From contig CAJYVD010000011.1 in NCBI GenBank assembly GCA_913778495.1, positions 1-64,000 of the forward strand: a stretch of DNA of 64,000 nt, written 5' to 3'. Shown piece by piece: positions 26,958 through 36,041 of the stretch. The notes under the pieces are model-generated. The model searched no databases and was not told where the DNA came from. It was given only the letters and a program-made list of their open reading frames with translations. A program made the position numbers and the translations under genes. Position 1 is the first letter of the stretch, and each line of letters begins with the position of its first letter. The stretch comes from an uncultured Pantoea sp. GTDB taxonomy: Bacteria; Pseudomonadota; Gammaproteobacteria; Enterobacterales; Enterobacteriaceae.

Positions 26958-27827
26958 CTATTTACATTGAACAGAAAAAAACGTGTCAGCGTGATAGATG
27001 CCCTTAATGTTAACTACCCGATAATCGTCCAGCCCATTTGGCTGTGTCAATTTATCTCTCTTGATGGTTTCGATATTGCCTTGGGAATGCGCTTTACCTT
27101 CTGCCTTGGCATTATGGTATGCCACCGTTATAAAGTAATGTTTACCGTCTATTTCTGCAAAGCTGATATTATTGTTACATTCATAAGGCGTCACAATTTC
27201 GACATGGCGTACGCAGAGAAAAACACTCCATACGCTGACAATCACACAGGTAACAAAGAGCCAAAACGTCCCGTAGCGTGTTAAATACGGGATGCGCTTT
27301 CCCCCTTTTTTCTTTGTTTTATTCGGTATTGAAACGCGCGCGGTCTTGATCGATGCCGCGTCACCGTCTGTTGCACGTGCATCGATCGCAGTGGCAGTGT
27401 TGCTGGTCAAGACAGCCTCGGCATCCGATGAAGCCGCGCCAGGTGAGACGATCGCAGGCAGGTTATTCGGCAGGATATTTACCGGACGATCTGAAAACGT
27501 GGCGTTAATGGCGTGGCTCAGTTTATAGCCAATACGCGGCTGCGTAATAATGGCGTCATCCGGCAGTCCCACCTTTCTTATCGCTTTACGCAGTTGATTA
27601 ATAATTTGCCGCAGGCTATTAGACGTAACAACAATTCCCTGACTTCCCCAACCGGCATAAATAAGCGCATTTGCACTTACCACCTCACCGGGCGAATCCA
27701 GTAAGGCCAGAAAACATCGGACCCCCGCCTGGCTTAGGGCGGCTTCACAGCCATTATGGTGATTTAACAGCCGACCTTGTTCTGCATAAAAATAAACGGC
27801 ATCATTGATGAGGTATACCTGATTCAT
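26958..27827 (-). CDS. ToxR/CadC-like membrane-bound transcriptional regulator
   Basis: A 289-residue one-component regulator. Residues ~1-106 form an OmpR/ToxR-type winged helix (VRCFLALLDSPGEVVSANAL, SNSLRQIINQLRKAIRK, IITQPRIGYKLS). A Ser/Ala/Thr-rich linker leads to one membrane helix (about 186-206, RYGTFWLFVTCVIVSVWSVF) and an ~80-residue periplasmic domain with two cysteines (217 and 288) that could pair, as in ToxR. This topology lets the protein sense periplasmic conditions and bind DNA directly. It lies between iacP and the effector candidate, separated from iacP by a terminator, so it has its own promoter. A role in controlling the secretion genes is inferred. No SPI-1 counterpart is known to me. 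Confidence 0.82.
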   Translation of the reverse strand: MNQVYLINDAVYFYAEQGRLLNHHNGCEAALSQAGVRCFLALLDSPGEVVSANALIYAGWGSQGIVVTSNSLRQIINQLRKAIRKVGLPDDAIITQPRIGYKLSHAINATFSDRPVNILPNNLPAIVSPGAASSDAEAVLTSNTATAIDARATDGDAASIKTARVSIPNKTKKKGGKRIPYLTRYGTFWLFVTCVIVSVWSVFLCVRHVEIVTPYECNNNISFAEIDGKHYFITVAYHNAKAEGKAHSQGNIETIKRDKLTQPNGLDDYRVVNIKGIYHADTFFSVQCK

Positions 27828-28015
27828 AATAAGACAATTCTTGTAGAGGTTATAATAAATAAGAAAAGCAAAAAATTAACATTCCCTCTTATCCGCTGAC
27901 GTCCCTGCAATCAGTTCTGCGCGCGCATTAGAGTTCAACAAAGCAGTGACGATAGCACCCTACATTTAATCGAAGTGTAATGAGTTGTCTTAATTTTGAA
28001 GTGGATTCTCAATGC

Positions 28016-28049
28016 GACAAAAAAAGAGGTCAGCAATGCACCTCTTTAT
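28016..28049 (-). terminator. Rho-independent terminator after iacP
   Basis: On the minus strand AAAGAGGT-GCATTGCTG-ACCTCTTT followed by TTTTG, 14 bp past the iacP stop. It ends the sic/sip operon. Confidence 0.8.
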
Positions 28050-28062
28050 CGCATGAAGAATA

Positions 28063-28299
28063 TCAGGACGACGCAACGACGCCCTTTTTATGTTCAACCA
28101 AGCGGTAAATATCGCGAACTAAAAACAGGTCTTGCGTATCCGTATCGCTGATTTCAATGGCAAAGGCTTGTTCCAATGCGATAACCATTTCGGTGAACAT
28201 CATTGAGTCCATATACAAGTCGTAAATGAGCGAAACCTCTTCCGTCAGGGGATACGAAAATGTGCATTCCGTGATGATACGATTAATGGTGTCTTTCAT
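28063..28299 (-). CDS. iacP: Acyl carrier protein IacP of the type III secretion system
   Basis: A 78-residue acyl-carrier-protein homologue. The phosphopantetheine-attachment motif is present as MDSMMF with Ser32, within the usual four-helix layout. In Salmonella SPI-1, IacP sits after sipA and promotes translocator/effector secretion; the position here is the same. It is the last gene of the sicA-sip operon. Confidence 0.88.
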   Translation of the reverse strand: MKDTINRIITECTFSYPLTEEVSLIYDLYMDSMMFTEMVIALEQAFAIEISDTDTQDLFLVRDIYRLVEHKKGVVASS

Positions 28300-28321
28300 T
28301 GAAAGTCTCTTTTAGACCGCG

Positions 28322-29962
28322 TTAAAGGGACTCTTGACGATGGCGCTGTATCTCGCGTCCTTGAATACCGGAAGTGGCCGTGATGTAACGATCGCTGGCG
28401 ACAATACCGTGCTTAAACGCGTTTGATGAGCGATTCGACGGAGCGGCGGTGTTTTCACGCGCGCGGAAAAAGGCCAGCTTTTGGTCAAAAGACGCACGCG
28501 GATCAGCGGATCTATCAGGCTGAACCGCAGGCCGAGACGGTGCAGCGGGAGAGGATGCATTTCTCACGTCAATTAGCGCTGCAAACGGAGCCCGTTGAGT
28601 GGCCACAATTGCCTGCGCGGGCTCTACGGCCTGTGCGCTCTGCCCCTCTTGCGCGGGCTGGACGGGCCTCGCGGACGCCACTGACGCATCAAGGCCGTAG
28701 GTTGGCGTCGGCGTCTGCATTAATATCGGCGTCGGCGTCGGCGTGCCGTTTTGCGATATAGAATGGTTATTATGAATATGTATGTGCAGATTTCTCTCCG
28801 GCGAGATCGCCGCGTCGTTTATTGTTCCCTGTCCGCTCGTGGCCTGCGCCTGCGCGCGGCGAGCGAGCGTTTCCTTCAGGGATGATGGCTGCGATTGCCC
28901 TGCTTCGGTTTCCTCTGCTTCAGCCATGCTGTCACTCTCCAGTGACACGTCACGCACAGGGGTCGCTGCGCGCGGCAATGCACCGTTTGTACCTGACTGA
29001 CTCGCCGCAGGTTGCGGTGTTTCGTTATCGTCTTGCACGATAACCGGCGCCTCGGATGGATCCGCCTCCTTAGCGGGTGGCGTGGGCGTTGCCGATGTCG
29101 TAGGTTGCTCAGCGCGGGTGTCGGGTGTATCAACACCGGACGGCGCAGGCGGCAGCATGAAATAGCGCAGCGCATCCAGCGCGGTATTCATCGCCATTTC
29201 GCGGTCAGCGCCTTGCAGTGAGGTATCGAGTTTATGCAGGAGGCGATTGAAGTAGTCGAGGCCGATCGTAAGCGATTTTTCGTCAACGCGCGCCACTCCT
29301 TTCTGCTTCATGATGGCCACCAGACCGGTGCAGATCGCGGTGTTCACATCGTTCGCTGTCACGGTTTTAATCGCTTCGACCACCGAAGCAGCCATTTTTT
29401 CGGCCTTTTTGACTGAATCACCTAACTTCACGTCTTTCAGTTTGCTAAAAACTTTATCGCGCTGCGCTTTATCGATTTCTCCGCGGTTAAACAATACCAT
29501 GACGCGCTGGGCAAGCATTTTTACTTCTGGTGATTTCACACTTAACGTCTCTTGTGTGGCCGCAAGGTACGCATTTTCAACCTCTTCAGTAAACGAATTA
29601 GAGGGGGATTTATCCGAGGTCGGTTGATGTTTTACCACTTCGTCATAAGCCGCCTTAATATGAACATCTTCCACCCCGCTGGTCTTCAATGCCTCGCACA
29701 TCGCTGTTCGCTTTTCAGCGTCTTGCCGCGCTTTCATCTGGTTAATCTTCTCCAACAGCGCCGAGTGTAGCGAGTCGGGCCGCGCAGGTGACGGGCTGGC
29801 GGGCGTCGGCGGCGTTTGCTCCCCCAGGTCCGCTTCTTGCGGCACATTACCGACGTTCGTTAAGGCAGCGACCATCTCTGTTGAAGGCACATTGCCTTCG
29901 TTAGGCGGCCCAGGGACCTGTGGAATAGCTGGCGTGGTCGTAGCATTAATTGAATTACCCAT
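28322..29962 (-). CDS. SipA-position secreted protein (putative effector)
   Basis: A 546-residue protein in the place of SipA/IpaA (between sipD and iacP), shorter than Salmonella SipA (685). The N-terminal 65 residues are Pro/Thr-rich and disordered, as for a secretion signal. Residues ~65-270 are predicted helical (EKINQMKARQDAEKRTAMCE; VDEKSLTIGLDYFNRLLHKL). The rest (~280-546) is Pro/Ser/Thr/Gln-rich with a TPTP repeat and a basic C-terminus. I cannot align it confidently to the actin-binding domain of SipA, so actin activity should not be assumed. Two ATGs are in tandem (29965, 29962). Confidence 0.65.
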   Translation of the reverse strand: MGNSINATTTPAIPQVPGPPNEGNVPSTEMVAALTNVGNVPQEADLGEQTPPTPASPSPARPDSLHSALLEKINQMKARQDAEKRTAMCEALKTSGVEDVHIKAAYDEVVKHQPTSDKSPSNSFTEEVENAYLAATQETLSVKSPEVKMLAQRVMVLFNRGEIDKAQRDKVFSKLKDVKLGDSVKKAEKMAASVVEAIKTVTANDVNTAICTGLVAIMKQKGVARVDEKSLTIGLDYFNRLLHKLDTSLQGADREMAMNTALDALRYFMLPPAPSGVDTPDTRAEQPTTSATPTPPAKEADPSEAPVIVQDDNETPQPAASQSGTNGALPRAATPVRDVSLESDSMAEAEETEAGQSQPSSLKETLARRAQAQATSGQGTINDAAISPERNLHIHIHNNHSISQNGTPTPTPILMQTPTPTYGLDASVASARPVQPAQEGQSAQAVEPAQAIVATQRAPFAALIDVRNASSPAAPSRPAVQPDRSADPRASFDQKLAFFRARENTAAPSNRSSNAFKHGIVASDRYITATSGIQGREIQRHRQESL

Positions 29963-30056
29963 CATTTCTCCTTAATGATCGAGGAAAAAAATTTACGCGC
30001 AGGCGCACTGTAAAAAACAAACACTGGAAATATTTAAATTAGCACAAGATATTTAA

Positions 30057-31217
30057 TTAAATTCGCAGAAAGTTGACCGCCAGCTCACTCATTTGTTTAA
30101 AGAACTGCGTGATTGTATCCTGCACATTATTAATAAGTTTATTGTAATACTCTAGCTGGTTGGTTATTTTGCTGGTTTTAGTTTGTTCGCGCGTCAAAAA
30201 GGCATCCACGGCGGAAAGAAAGTTATTATATGCGGTCAGCGAGGTGTTATCCTTTTCTAACGTCTTCTCTGACGTTGTTTTCATATCAGTCAATTGTGCA
30301 ATATCAATCTTTACCAACCATTTTCCAGTTTTGGGATCCTGACTAACAACACCCGAGCCAAATTTGTCGCGCATACTTTGTGCTTCCTCTTGCGAGTCAG
30401 CCTGATGCAAAACACCAGCATCACCACTAAATTGCTTGATCATTGCATCTATCGCGCCAAAAATGTCACCGCGCTTAATCGTGACCGTTTTTTCATCGTT
30501 ATAACTAACGCTTTTCGCAATTACATCACGCAATTTGGCTAACGTGTCATAATACACGCGCATCTTTTCCGCCGCGCTTAAAAAGGGCTTTATAAACGCA
30601 TCCTGCATTTCGGCGATTAACTTAATAATCTCCTCATATATTTCCTTATCGGATTTTGCTGGCGGATCGGTTAACGTATTTGCTACGCGTGACAGCATTT
30701 GCTCTTTGAACTCATCGCCAGCTACTCTGCTGTTTACTTCGTCGCGAATGAAAGGTTGCCCTACCCTTGCCTGGTGACCGCCGTCGCGCAACGCGGTGAA
30801 GGCCAGATAGTCCGTGGCTTTGTCCAGCATTTCGCCCAGCGTGGTGTTGCCGAGCGGATTGAGTAGCGCATCTGTCACCGCGAGCCGTGCCGTCTGTAAT
30901 CCGCTGCTATCGGCCTGATGGGCTGCCTCGTGTTTTTCCGCCGTGCGGAGCGCGCTATCCATCATCGCCTTTGCCGGCCATTGAAGCTGCGACGGCGGCA
31001 GCTGTTTCAGCTGGCCGAGCAGTTCCTGCAGTGCCTGCCTGGCCTCGCCCGCCTGCGGCTTGCTACGGTGCGGTAAAGAACGTTTGCGGGCAACTTTCTT
31101 ATGTTCTTCAGCCCTGGCCTGCTCCTCACACGTTTGCGTGTCTGGCATCTCCATCGACACAGGCGAAAGAGCGGGAAACCGGGTCGTGACGTTTGCCACG
31201 TAAGAGATTGTCGTCAT
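30057..31217 (-). CDS. sipD: Type III needle tip protein SipD/IpaD (SctA)
   Basis: A 386-residue hydrophilic translocator that would cap the needle and control insertion of SipB/SipC. The C-terminal helical region (QTKTSKITNQLEYYNKLINN ... QFFKQMSELAVNFLRI) matches the coiled-coil end of the IpaD/SipD family. The N-terminal ~50 residues are low-complexity. Its place after sipC and before the SipA-like gene follows SPI-1. Central domain is divergent. Confidence 0.85.
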   Translation of the reverse strand: MTTISYVANVTTRFPALSPVSMEMPDTQTCEEQARAEEHKKVARKRSLPHRSKPQAGEARQALQELLGQLKQLPPSQLQWPAKAMMDSALRTAEKHEAAHQADSSGLQTARLAVTDALLNPLGNTTLGEMLDKATDYLAFTALRDGGHQARVGQPFIRDEVNSRVAGDEFKEQMLSRVANTLTDPPAKSDKEIYEEIIKLIAEMQDAFIKPFLSAAEKMRVYYDTLAKLRDVIAKSVSYNDEKTVTIKRGDIFGAIDAMIKQFSGDAGVLHQADSQEEAQSMRDKFGSGVVSQDPKTGKWLVKIDIAQLTDMKTTSEKTLEKDNTSLTAYNNFLSAVDAFLTREQTKTSKITNQLEYYNKLINNVQDTITQFFKQMSELAVNFLRI

Positions 31218-31270
31218 TGCATTCGTCTCTAAATAAGCGGGCGGCGCCGCCGCCCGAGGTCAAGCGCGTA

Positions 31271-32503
31271 TTAAGGCGTGCGCGCAGTGAGTTTTTCCTG
31301 GCTGCTGCGTACCTGATTGAGCAGCTGCATCAGCGAATCCATGATTTTCTGTATGTTTCTCAACAGCTCTTTAAGAGCATCCATAGCAACATTAAGATTG
31401 AACGTGGTTTCACGTGCTTGTGAATCGAGCAGTCGCGCCTGATTCATCTGCTCCGCTTTAGTGATGTCACCGAAGCGATTTACCAGCGTTTCCGCTGCGC
31501 GAATCAGGGTGGTCTGCATTTGCAGGCGCGTATTGGCCTCCTGAATGGCGACCTCACAATTACGCACTTGTACCTCGTGCTGCTCAGCCACTTTCTCCGC
31601 GTGCAGGCTATTGTTACGATCGTGTTGAATATTCCCCGTTGGCGTGTTGCCTTCCATTCGCGCCTTGCGCGCCGCTTCTCGCTGCCCGGTTTGTGTGTTG
31701 TGCAAACGCTGGGTGGTTTTAATGTTTTTCACCGTCGTTTTAACATTGCTTGCGGTAGACACGGCCGACGATACAATACCTACCACCGCAGCGGAAACGG
31801 CTGCCGCGAGCTCTTTCTTGGCGGCATCTTGCTCCTGCTTGCGCGTCAGGTCATTCAGCTTTTGGGTCAGGATCGCCATCATGTGAAACAGCTTGTCCAT
31901 CGCGGCACTGTCCGTGAGCTTGGTTTCCATCATTTTGTCAAGAAATTCACGAACCTGTGACGCCCAGGCGCCAAAATCACTGAACGCTGTGCCGCCCGTT
32001 TTTCCGCGCGATGCAGGCAAATGGGACGACGAGTCTTCCGGGCGTTCACCCAGCAATTTGCGCACCGCGCTCTGTGCGTCACGTACCCACTGATTTAATG
32101 CCGTGTCGCCCTCGGTACCCTGTTGATCGTCGCTGTTCACCGCCTCTTCAGCGGCAGGGAGTGCGTTCGCTTCTCCACGGCGTTTATCCGTCGCCAGGCT
32201 GCCAATAGCGTGACTCAGGCTGGCATTGAGCTTGAATAGGATGCTGCCAACATCATCATGTTCTGGCGCGTTTACGGCCAGCATCTGACGTGCCACCGAG
32301 GCCCTGTTTGGCGGCGGGCGCACCGTGACGGGCGCCGGGAGGTCTTCATCTGATAGCGTGTCCGCCAGCATCTCAAGCGTGCTGGTATGGTCACGGCTCG
32401 GCTGGGTGGTTTTCTGATCCGTGCGCGTGCTTTCAGAAGCGGATTTTTCATTGCGCTGAATAGATGACGGGACTGCGGGAGCAAAAGGTGTAATGTCCAT
32501 CAT
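31271..32503 (-). CDS. sipC: Type III translocator SipC/IpaC (SctB)
   Basis: A 410-residue minor translocator. The disordered N-terminal third is Ser/Pro/Asp-rich; a hydrophobic segment (KKELAAAVSAAVVGIVSSAV, about 228-247) would span the host membrane; the C-terminal half is helical (KVAEQHEVQVRNCEVAIQEA ... ALKELLRNIQKIMDSL). Order sipB-sipC-sipD agrees with SPI-1. Start is ambiguous between tandem ATGs at 32503 and 32500; AAGGAAG precedes them. Confidence 0.87.
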   Translation of the reverse strand: MMDITPFAPAVPSSIQRNEKSASESTRTDQKTTQPSRDHTSTLEMLADTLSDEDLPAPVTVRPPPNRASVARQMLAVNAPEHDDVGSILFKLNASLSHAIGSLATDKRRGEANALPAAEEAVNSDDQQGTEGDTALNQWVRDAQSAVRKLLGERPEDSSSHLPASRGKTGGTAFSDFGAWASQVREFLDKMMETKLTDSAAMDKLFHMMAILTQKLNDLTRKQEQDAAKKELAAAVSAAVVGIVSSAVSTASNVKTTVKNIKTTQRLHNTQTGQREAARKARMEGNTPTGNIQHDRNNSLHAEKVAEQHEVQVRNCEVAIQEANTRLQMQTTLIRAAETLVNRFGDITKAEQMNQARLLDSQARETTFNLNVAMDALKELLRNIQKIMDSLMQLLNQVRSSQEKLTARTP

Positions 32504-32524
32504 ATCTTCCTTTTTATTGTCGAA

Positions 32525-34321
32525 TTAGCCTGCTTTAACAGGCAGCAAAATTTTCTTACCCAGGTGCAAGTTGTTTTCAATAATTCTCATTGCCATTTCA
32601 CTTAAATTACGAATACTTTCCTGTAATTTTTCCATCGACTCTTGCATGATTTGCTCCAGCTCAAGTTGCTTCTCACGAATGAACTCCAGCTCTTTAACAG
32701 CCTGCTCTGCCTCTACTTTTGCAAGATTTGCACTTGCCACTTTGGCGTGCGCGATATTTTGCTGCGCGGTATTAGCGAGGCTGCCCAAATCATGCACAAT
32801 ATTGCCAGCCTTAATAAAAGACTGATGCGTATTGGCGTTGAATGACGGCAAAGATTGCAGTGCTTTCTTCGGCATGCCCGCCAGATTTTTTAAAAATTGA
32901 GGAAGGTTTTTAAAAATATTCTTGAGGAGATTTGATGCATGTTTCACTGCACCTTTAACGATATTTTTCATGACTTGAGAAACCGCGCTGCTTCTCAATA
33001 AAAATACCGCAGCAATAACGGCCGCAATGGCCACCAAGGTTTTAACAATCGAGCGAACCTTATCTAACACATCTGCCGGAAGGACTTTCTCAAGTAATTT
33101 TCCTAACGGCGAATGCATTAACAGAAAATCAACCGCTTTTCCGATGGCTTCAATAATCGGCATAATGACCGAATTCATCACCGGCTCAAGCGCTTTACCA
33201 ATAAACGACGTGCCCGTTGCCACCTGGATAATGGCATCCGCCACCGTCATCACAAGCAGTGCCACCGACAGAACCGTCGCGGCGCCCATGGTCACGACCG
33301 CAAGCGCAACGGCAAGCAGCGCGTTAACGATCTTGGAGATACAGTCACTCTTTTTTCTCGACTGCTCACTTTTTTCAAGCTGCTCTTCAGTTTTCTTTGC
33401 TTGGGCCACGCGCGCGCGTCCCGCCATTTCGGTATTAAATTCTGCGCGCTTAAGTTCGTCTTCCGCGCGCAACTTTGTCTCTTCCGCGCGATCTTTAATA
33501 CTTTGATTAATGAAATTTAACAGGCGCAGCGCCAGGTTAAATTGGGCTTTAGATTGTTCTTCAATGAAATCCGTCGACAGCAAGCGGGATTGCTTCTCGC
33601 TATTAAGGGCACTTTCAACAAGGTCGTTGAGGCGAGACTGAATGTTCGTCGCTTTAGCAGCCCATTGCTCTGCACGCCCTTGTGCGGCCTGGCGCGCGGT
33701 TTGCAGGCTGGTCTGCTGGCCTTGTAACTGAGTGAGTTCTTCCATCAGCGCAAGGTAATTGGGGTCATCCGGTGTGACGCCCGCTTGCTGCATTGCGGCC
33801 TGCTTTTGTTTAAGCGTGTTTATCTGCGCCTCAAGCTTGCCGAGCTTACCGTCCAGCTGTTTTACCTGTTCACCCGCCCCTTCCAGCTCGCCGAGAGCGG
33901 CTTCATACTGCTCCATCAACGCATCAAACTGTTCTTTGGTCTGCTGCTTGAACGCACTTACGCCCGCCATAATGGTTTCCATGGCGTTTGTCAGTACATC
34001 TTTACCGCTGGCTTTATCGGCAAGTAAACGGGTCAGCACCGTGTTGATCAGCAGGCGATATTGTTCTGAGGTGCGTGGTTTTTCCGGCGGCGGCGGGCCG
34101 TCAAGAAAAGCCTGTTGTTCCCTATCTTCCAGCGTTTCCCACGCCGCGGACGATAGCAGGGAATCCAGGGCACCTTTGCTGCCACTGCTCTCACCTGCGC
34201 GCATCACTGGCGGATGGTGCAGGCGCTTGGGGTCAACCCGGACGTTAGCATCATCATTAACGTGATTGGTCGCTAATTCAGGGAGTACAGACCTGAGCGA
34301 CTGCATATTTGTTATGTCCAT
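32525..34321 (-). CDS. sipB: Type III translocator SipB/IpaB (SctE)
   Basis: A 598-residue major translocator (Salmonella SipB 593). N-terminal disordered chaperone-binding region (~1-80), a long coiled coil (~130-240, GQQTSLQTARQAAQGRAEQW), then the hydrophobic hairpin: segment 1 about 329-366 (IVNALLAVALAVVTMGAATV) and segment 2 about 427-443, followed by an amphipathic C-terminus. It would form the host-membrane pore with SipC. Begins 16 bp after its chaperone sicA. Confidence 0.93.
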   Translation of the reverse strand: MDITNMQSLRSVLPELATNHVNDDANVRVDPKRLHHPPVMRAGESSGSKGALDSLLSSAAWETLEDREQQAFLDGPPPPEKPRTSEQYRLLINTVLTRLLADKASGKDVLTNAMETIMAGVSAFKQQTKEQFDALMEQYEAALGELEGAGEQVKQLDGKLGKLEAQINTLKQKQAAMQQAGVTPDDPNYLALMEELTQLQGQQTSLQTARQAAQGRAEQWAAKATNIQSRLNDLVESALNSEKQSRLLSTDFIEEQSKAQFNLALRLLNFINQSIKDRAEETKLRAEDELKRAEFNTEMAGRARVAQAKKTEEQLEKSEQSRKKSDCISKIVNALLAVALAVVTMGAATVLSVALLVMTVADAIIQVATGTSFIGKALEPVMNSVIMPIIEAIGKAVDFLLMHSPLGKLLEKVLPADVLDKVRSIVKTLVAIAAVIAAVFLLRSSAVSQVMKNIVKGAVKHASNLLKNIFKNLPQFLKNLAGMPKKALQSLPSFNANTHQSFIKAGNIVHDLGSLANTAQQNIAHAKVASANLAKVEAEQAVKELEFIREKQLELEQIMQESMEKLQESIRNLSEMAMRIIENNLHLGKKILLPVKAG

Positions 34322-34337
34322 TTCAGCCTCACGATGG

Positions 34338-34832
34338 TTAGGTTGTTTCCTTTGAACGATTGTTTTTAATCGTCTCTATATAAACTTTTGCTCGCGCTTT
34401 AAGTTTGTCATCAGAACAGTCATCAACAATGTTTTTAAAACACTGCAGAGCTTTACCTACATTCCCCATTAAAAGGTTACATTGACCGCCATAAAGCATG
34501 GGAAGGTAGTTATCCTCAGCCATAACAAACGCAAGTGCGTAAAAATCACAGGCCTTTTGATAATTCTTTTTCAACTGATAAACCGAACCAATTCCAATGA
34601 CATAGTCTGCATTATTAAAATCGTACATACAGAGCAACTTGAAGAGCACTTCGGCTTCATCTAATCTTTTTTCCTGGTAGAGATAGTAGGCACACGCATA
34701 CATCTCCTCCATGGTTTCATCGGATATATCCTCGATATCTCTAAGCGTGATGCCACGCTGAATATATTCCATTAATTGCGATGCCATATCCGCATGTTCG
34801 TCGTTATGGTCGCGGGTTACTTTCATAGCCAT
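34338..34832 (-). CDS. sicA: Translocator chaperone SicA/IpgC (class II)
   Basis: A 164-residue TPR chaperone (Salmonella SicA 165). The YACAYYLYQEKRLDEAEVLF and ADYVIGIGSVYQLKKNYQKA repeats are typical of the SicA/IpgC/SycD group. It keeps SipB and SipC apart in the cytoplasm and, in SPI-1, acts with InvF as coactivator of the sic/sip promoter. First of the translocator operon, ~105 bp after spaS. Confidence 0.95.
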   Translation of the reverse strand: MAMKVTRDHNDEHADMASQLMEYIQRGITLRDIEDISDETMEEMYACAYYLYQEKRLDEAEVLFKLLCMYDFNNADYVIGIGSVYQLKKNYQKACDFYALAFVMAEDNYLPMLYGGQCNLLMGNVGKALQCFKNIVDDCSDDKLKARAKVYIETIKNNRSKETT

Positions 34833-34938
34833 AATAATCCTTAGCCCATGAGAGGGATTGAATTACACCATGTCATCGATTGTCACGCTCACAAAGAACG
34901 CTCATGGCGCGCGCGGATGATTGAAGTAAGATGATTTC

Positions 34939-36030
34939 TTATTTTTCGCTAGAGGAAGCGCTCTGAACGCCAGATTTGGCCGTTCCCATTTGTTGTTCCA
35001 GCCAATCCATATCAATAAGATCAAGCCACAGGAGAATGTCCAGCACCTCAGTAAAACAGTCCAGATGGATAAAGCTATTTACCCGATGCGTGGCGTAGAG
35101 CTTTCTTGCCAGAGGAACATCTTCAATGATCGGCGTGCCTACACGCTTCGCGTAACGTTTTACCGCCTGCGCCTTTTCATTCTTTTCTATTAACGAAATA
35201 TAGGGAATAAACGTAACGTCTTTATTGAGGTAGATTGCGACAGCGATATGCGTTGGGTTGACCACAATGGCTGTGGCATTTTGTACCGCCTGTTTCATGG
35301 GTTCTGACAGCATCTCTGAATGCAGCTGTCGCCGCCGACTTTTTATTTCTGGATTTCCTTGTGACTCTTTATGTTCTCGTTCGACCTCCTTTTTATCCAT
35401 TTTTAATTCTTTTAACCATAAAAACACTTCACAAAATGCATCAAATAACACAATCAACGCTATGCAGCCCAAAAAAACAATCAGCAGTGAATGAAAGAGT
35501 TCCCCGAAGATAACGAAGGTATATTTCGCCTCACTGTTTACGCTGCCTAAAATAACGAGAGCATTTTTTTGCCAAAAAACATACGCGGCAACAAAAAATG
35601 CCATAATGTACATAATGGTTTTCACCAGCTCTTTTAGGGTGCGCAAATTGAATATCTTTTTAATCCCTTTAATAGGATTAAGACTGTCAAACTTAAGCTT
35701 TAATGCTTTCATCGCGAGTTGACCGCCGGTTTGCATAATGCCGGGAAAGACGGTAGCAACGATCGACATAACGAGTACAGGCAGCAAGATTTTCAATGCC
35801 GTAATCAAACAAAGCAGCGCGTAGTCCTGCGCTGAGAACGTATATTGTGCATCAATGATGTTTTGCAGAATAAACTTTACGTCCTCGAGCGAAACAAAGC
35901 CGATGATCATTTCAATGCCCACCAGCATCAGGCAGGTGGTGACCAAATCCTTACTTTTAAAAGTTTGCCCCTGCTTTGCGGCATCACGCTTTTTCTTTGG
36001 AGTCGGTTTCTCCGTTTTATTTTGCGACAC
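34939..36030 (-). CDS. spaS: Type III autoprotease/substrate switch SpaS (SctU)
   Basis: A 363-residue FlhB-family protein: four membrane helices in the first ~205 residues, then a charged linker and a cytoplasmic domain with the self-cleavage motif NPTH (258-261, IVVNPTHIAVAIYL). Cleavage between N and P switches export from needle to translocators. Length and motif are normal, so switching should work. Confidence 0.96.
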   Translation of the reverse strand: MSQNKTEKPTPKKKRDAAKQGQTFKSKDLVTTCLMLVGIEMIIGFVSLEDVKFILQNIIDAQYTFSAQDYALLCLITALKILLPVLVMSIVATVFPGIMQTGGQLAMKALKLKFDSLNPIKGIKKIFNLRTLKELVKTIMYIMAFFVAAYVFWQKNALVILGSVNSEAKYTFVIFGELFHSLLIVFLGCIALIVLFDAFCEVFLWLKELKMDKKEVEREHKESQGNPEIKSRRRQLHSEMLSEPMKQAVQNATAIVVNPTHIAVAIYLNKDVTFIPYISLIEKNEKAQAVKRYAKRVGTPIIEDVPLARKLYATHRVNSFIHLDCFTEVLDILLWLDLIDMDWLEQQMGTAKSGVQSASSSEK

Positions 36031-36041
36031 GGCTCCTCCTC

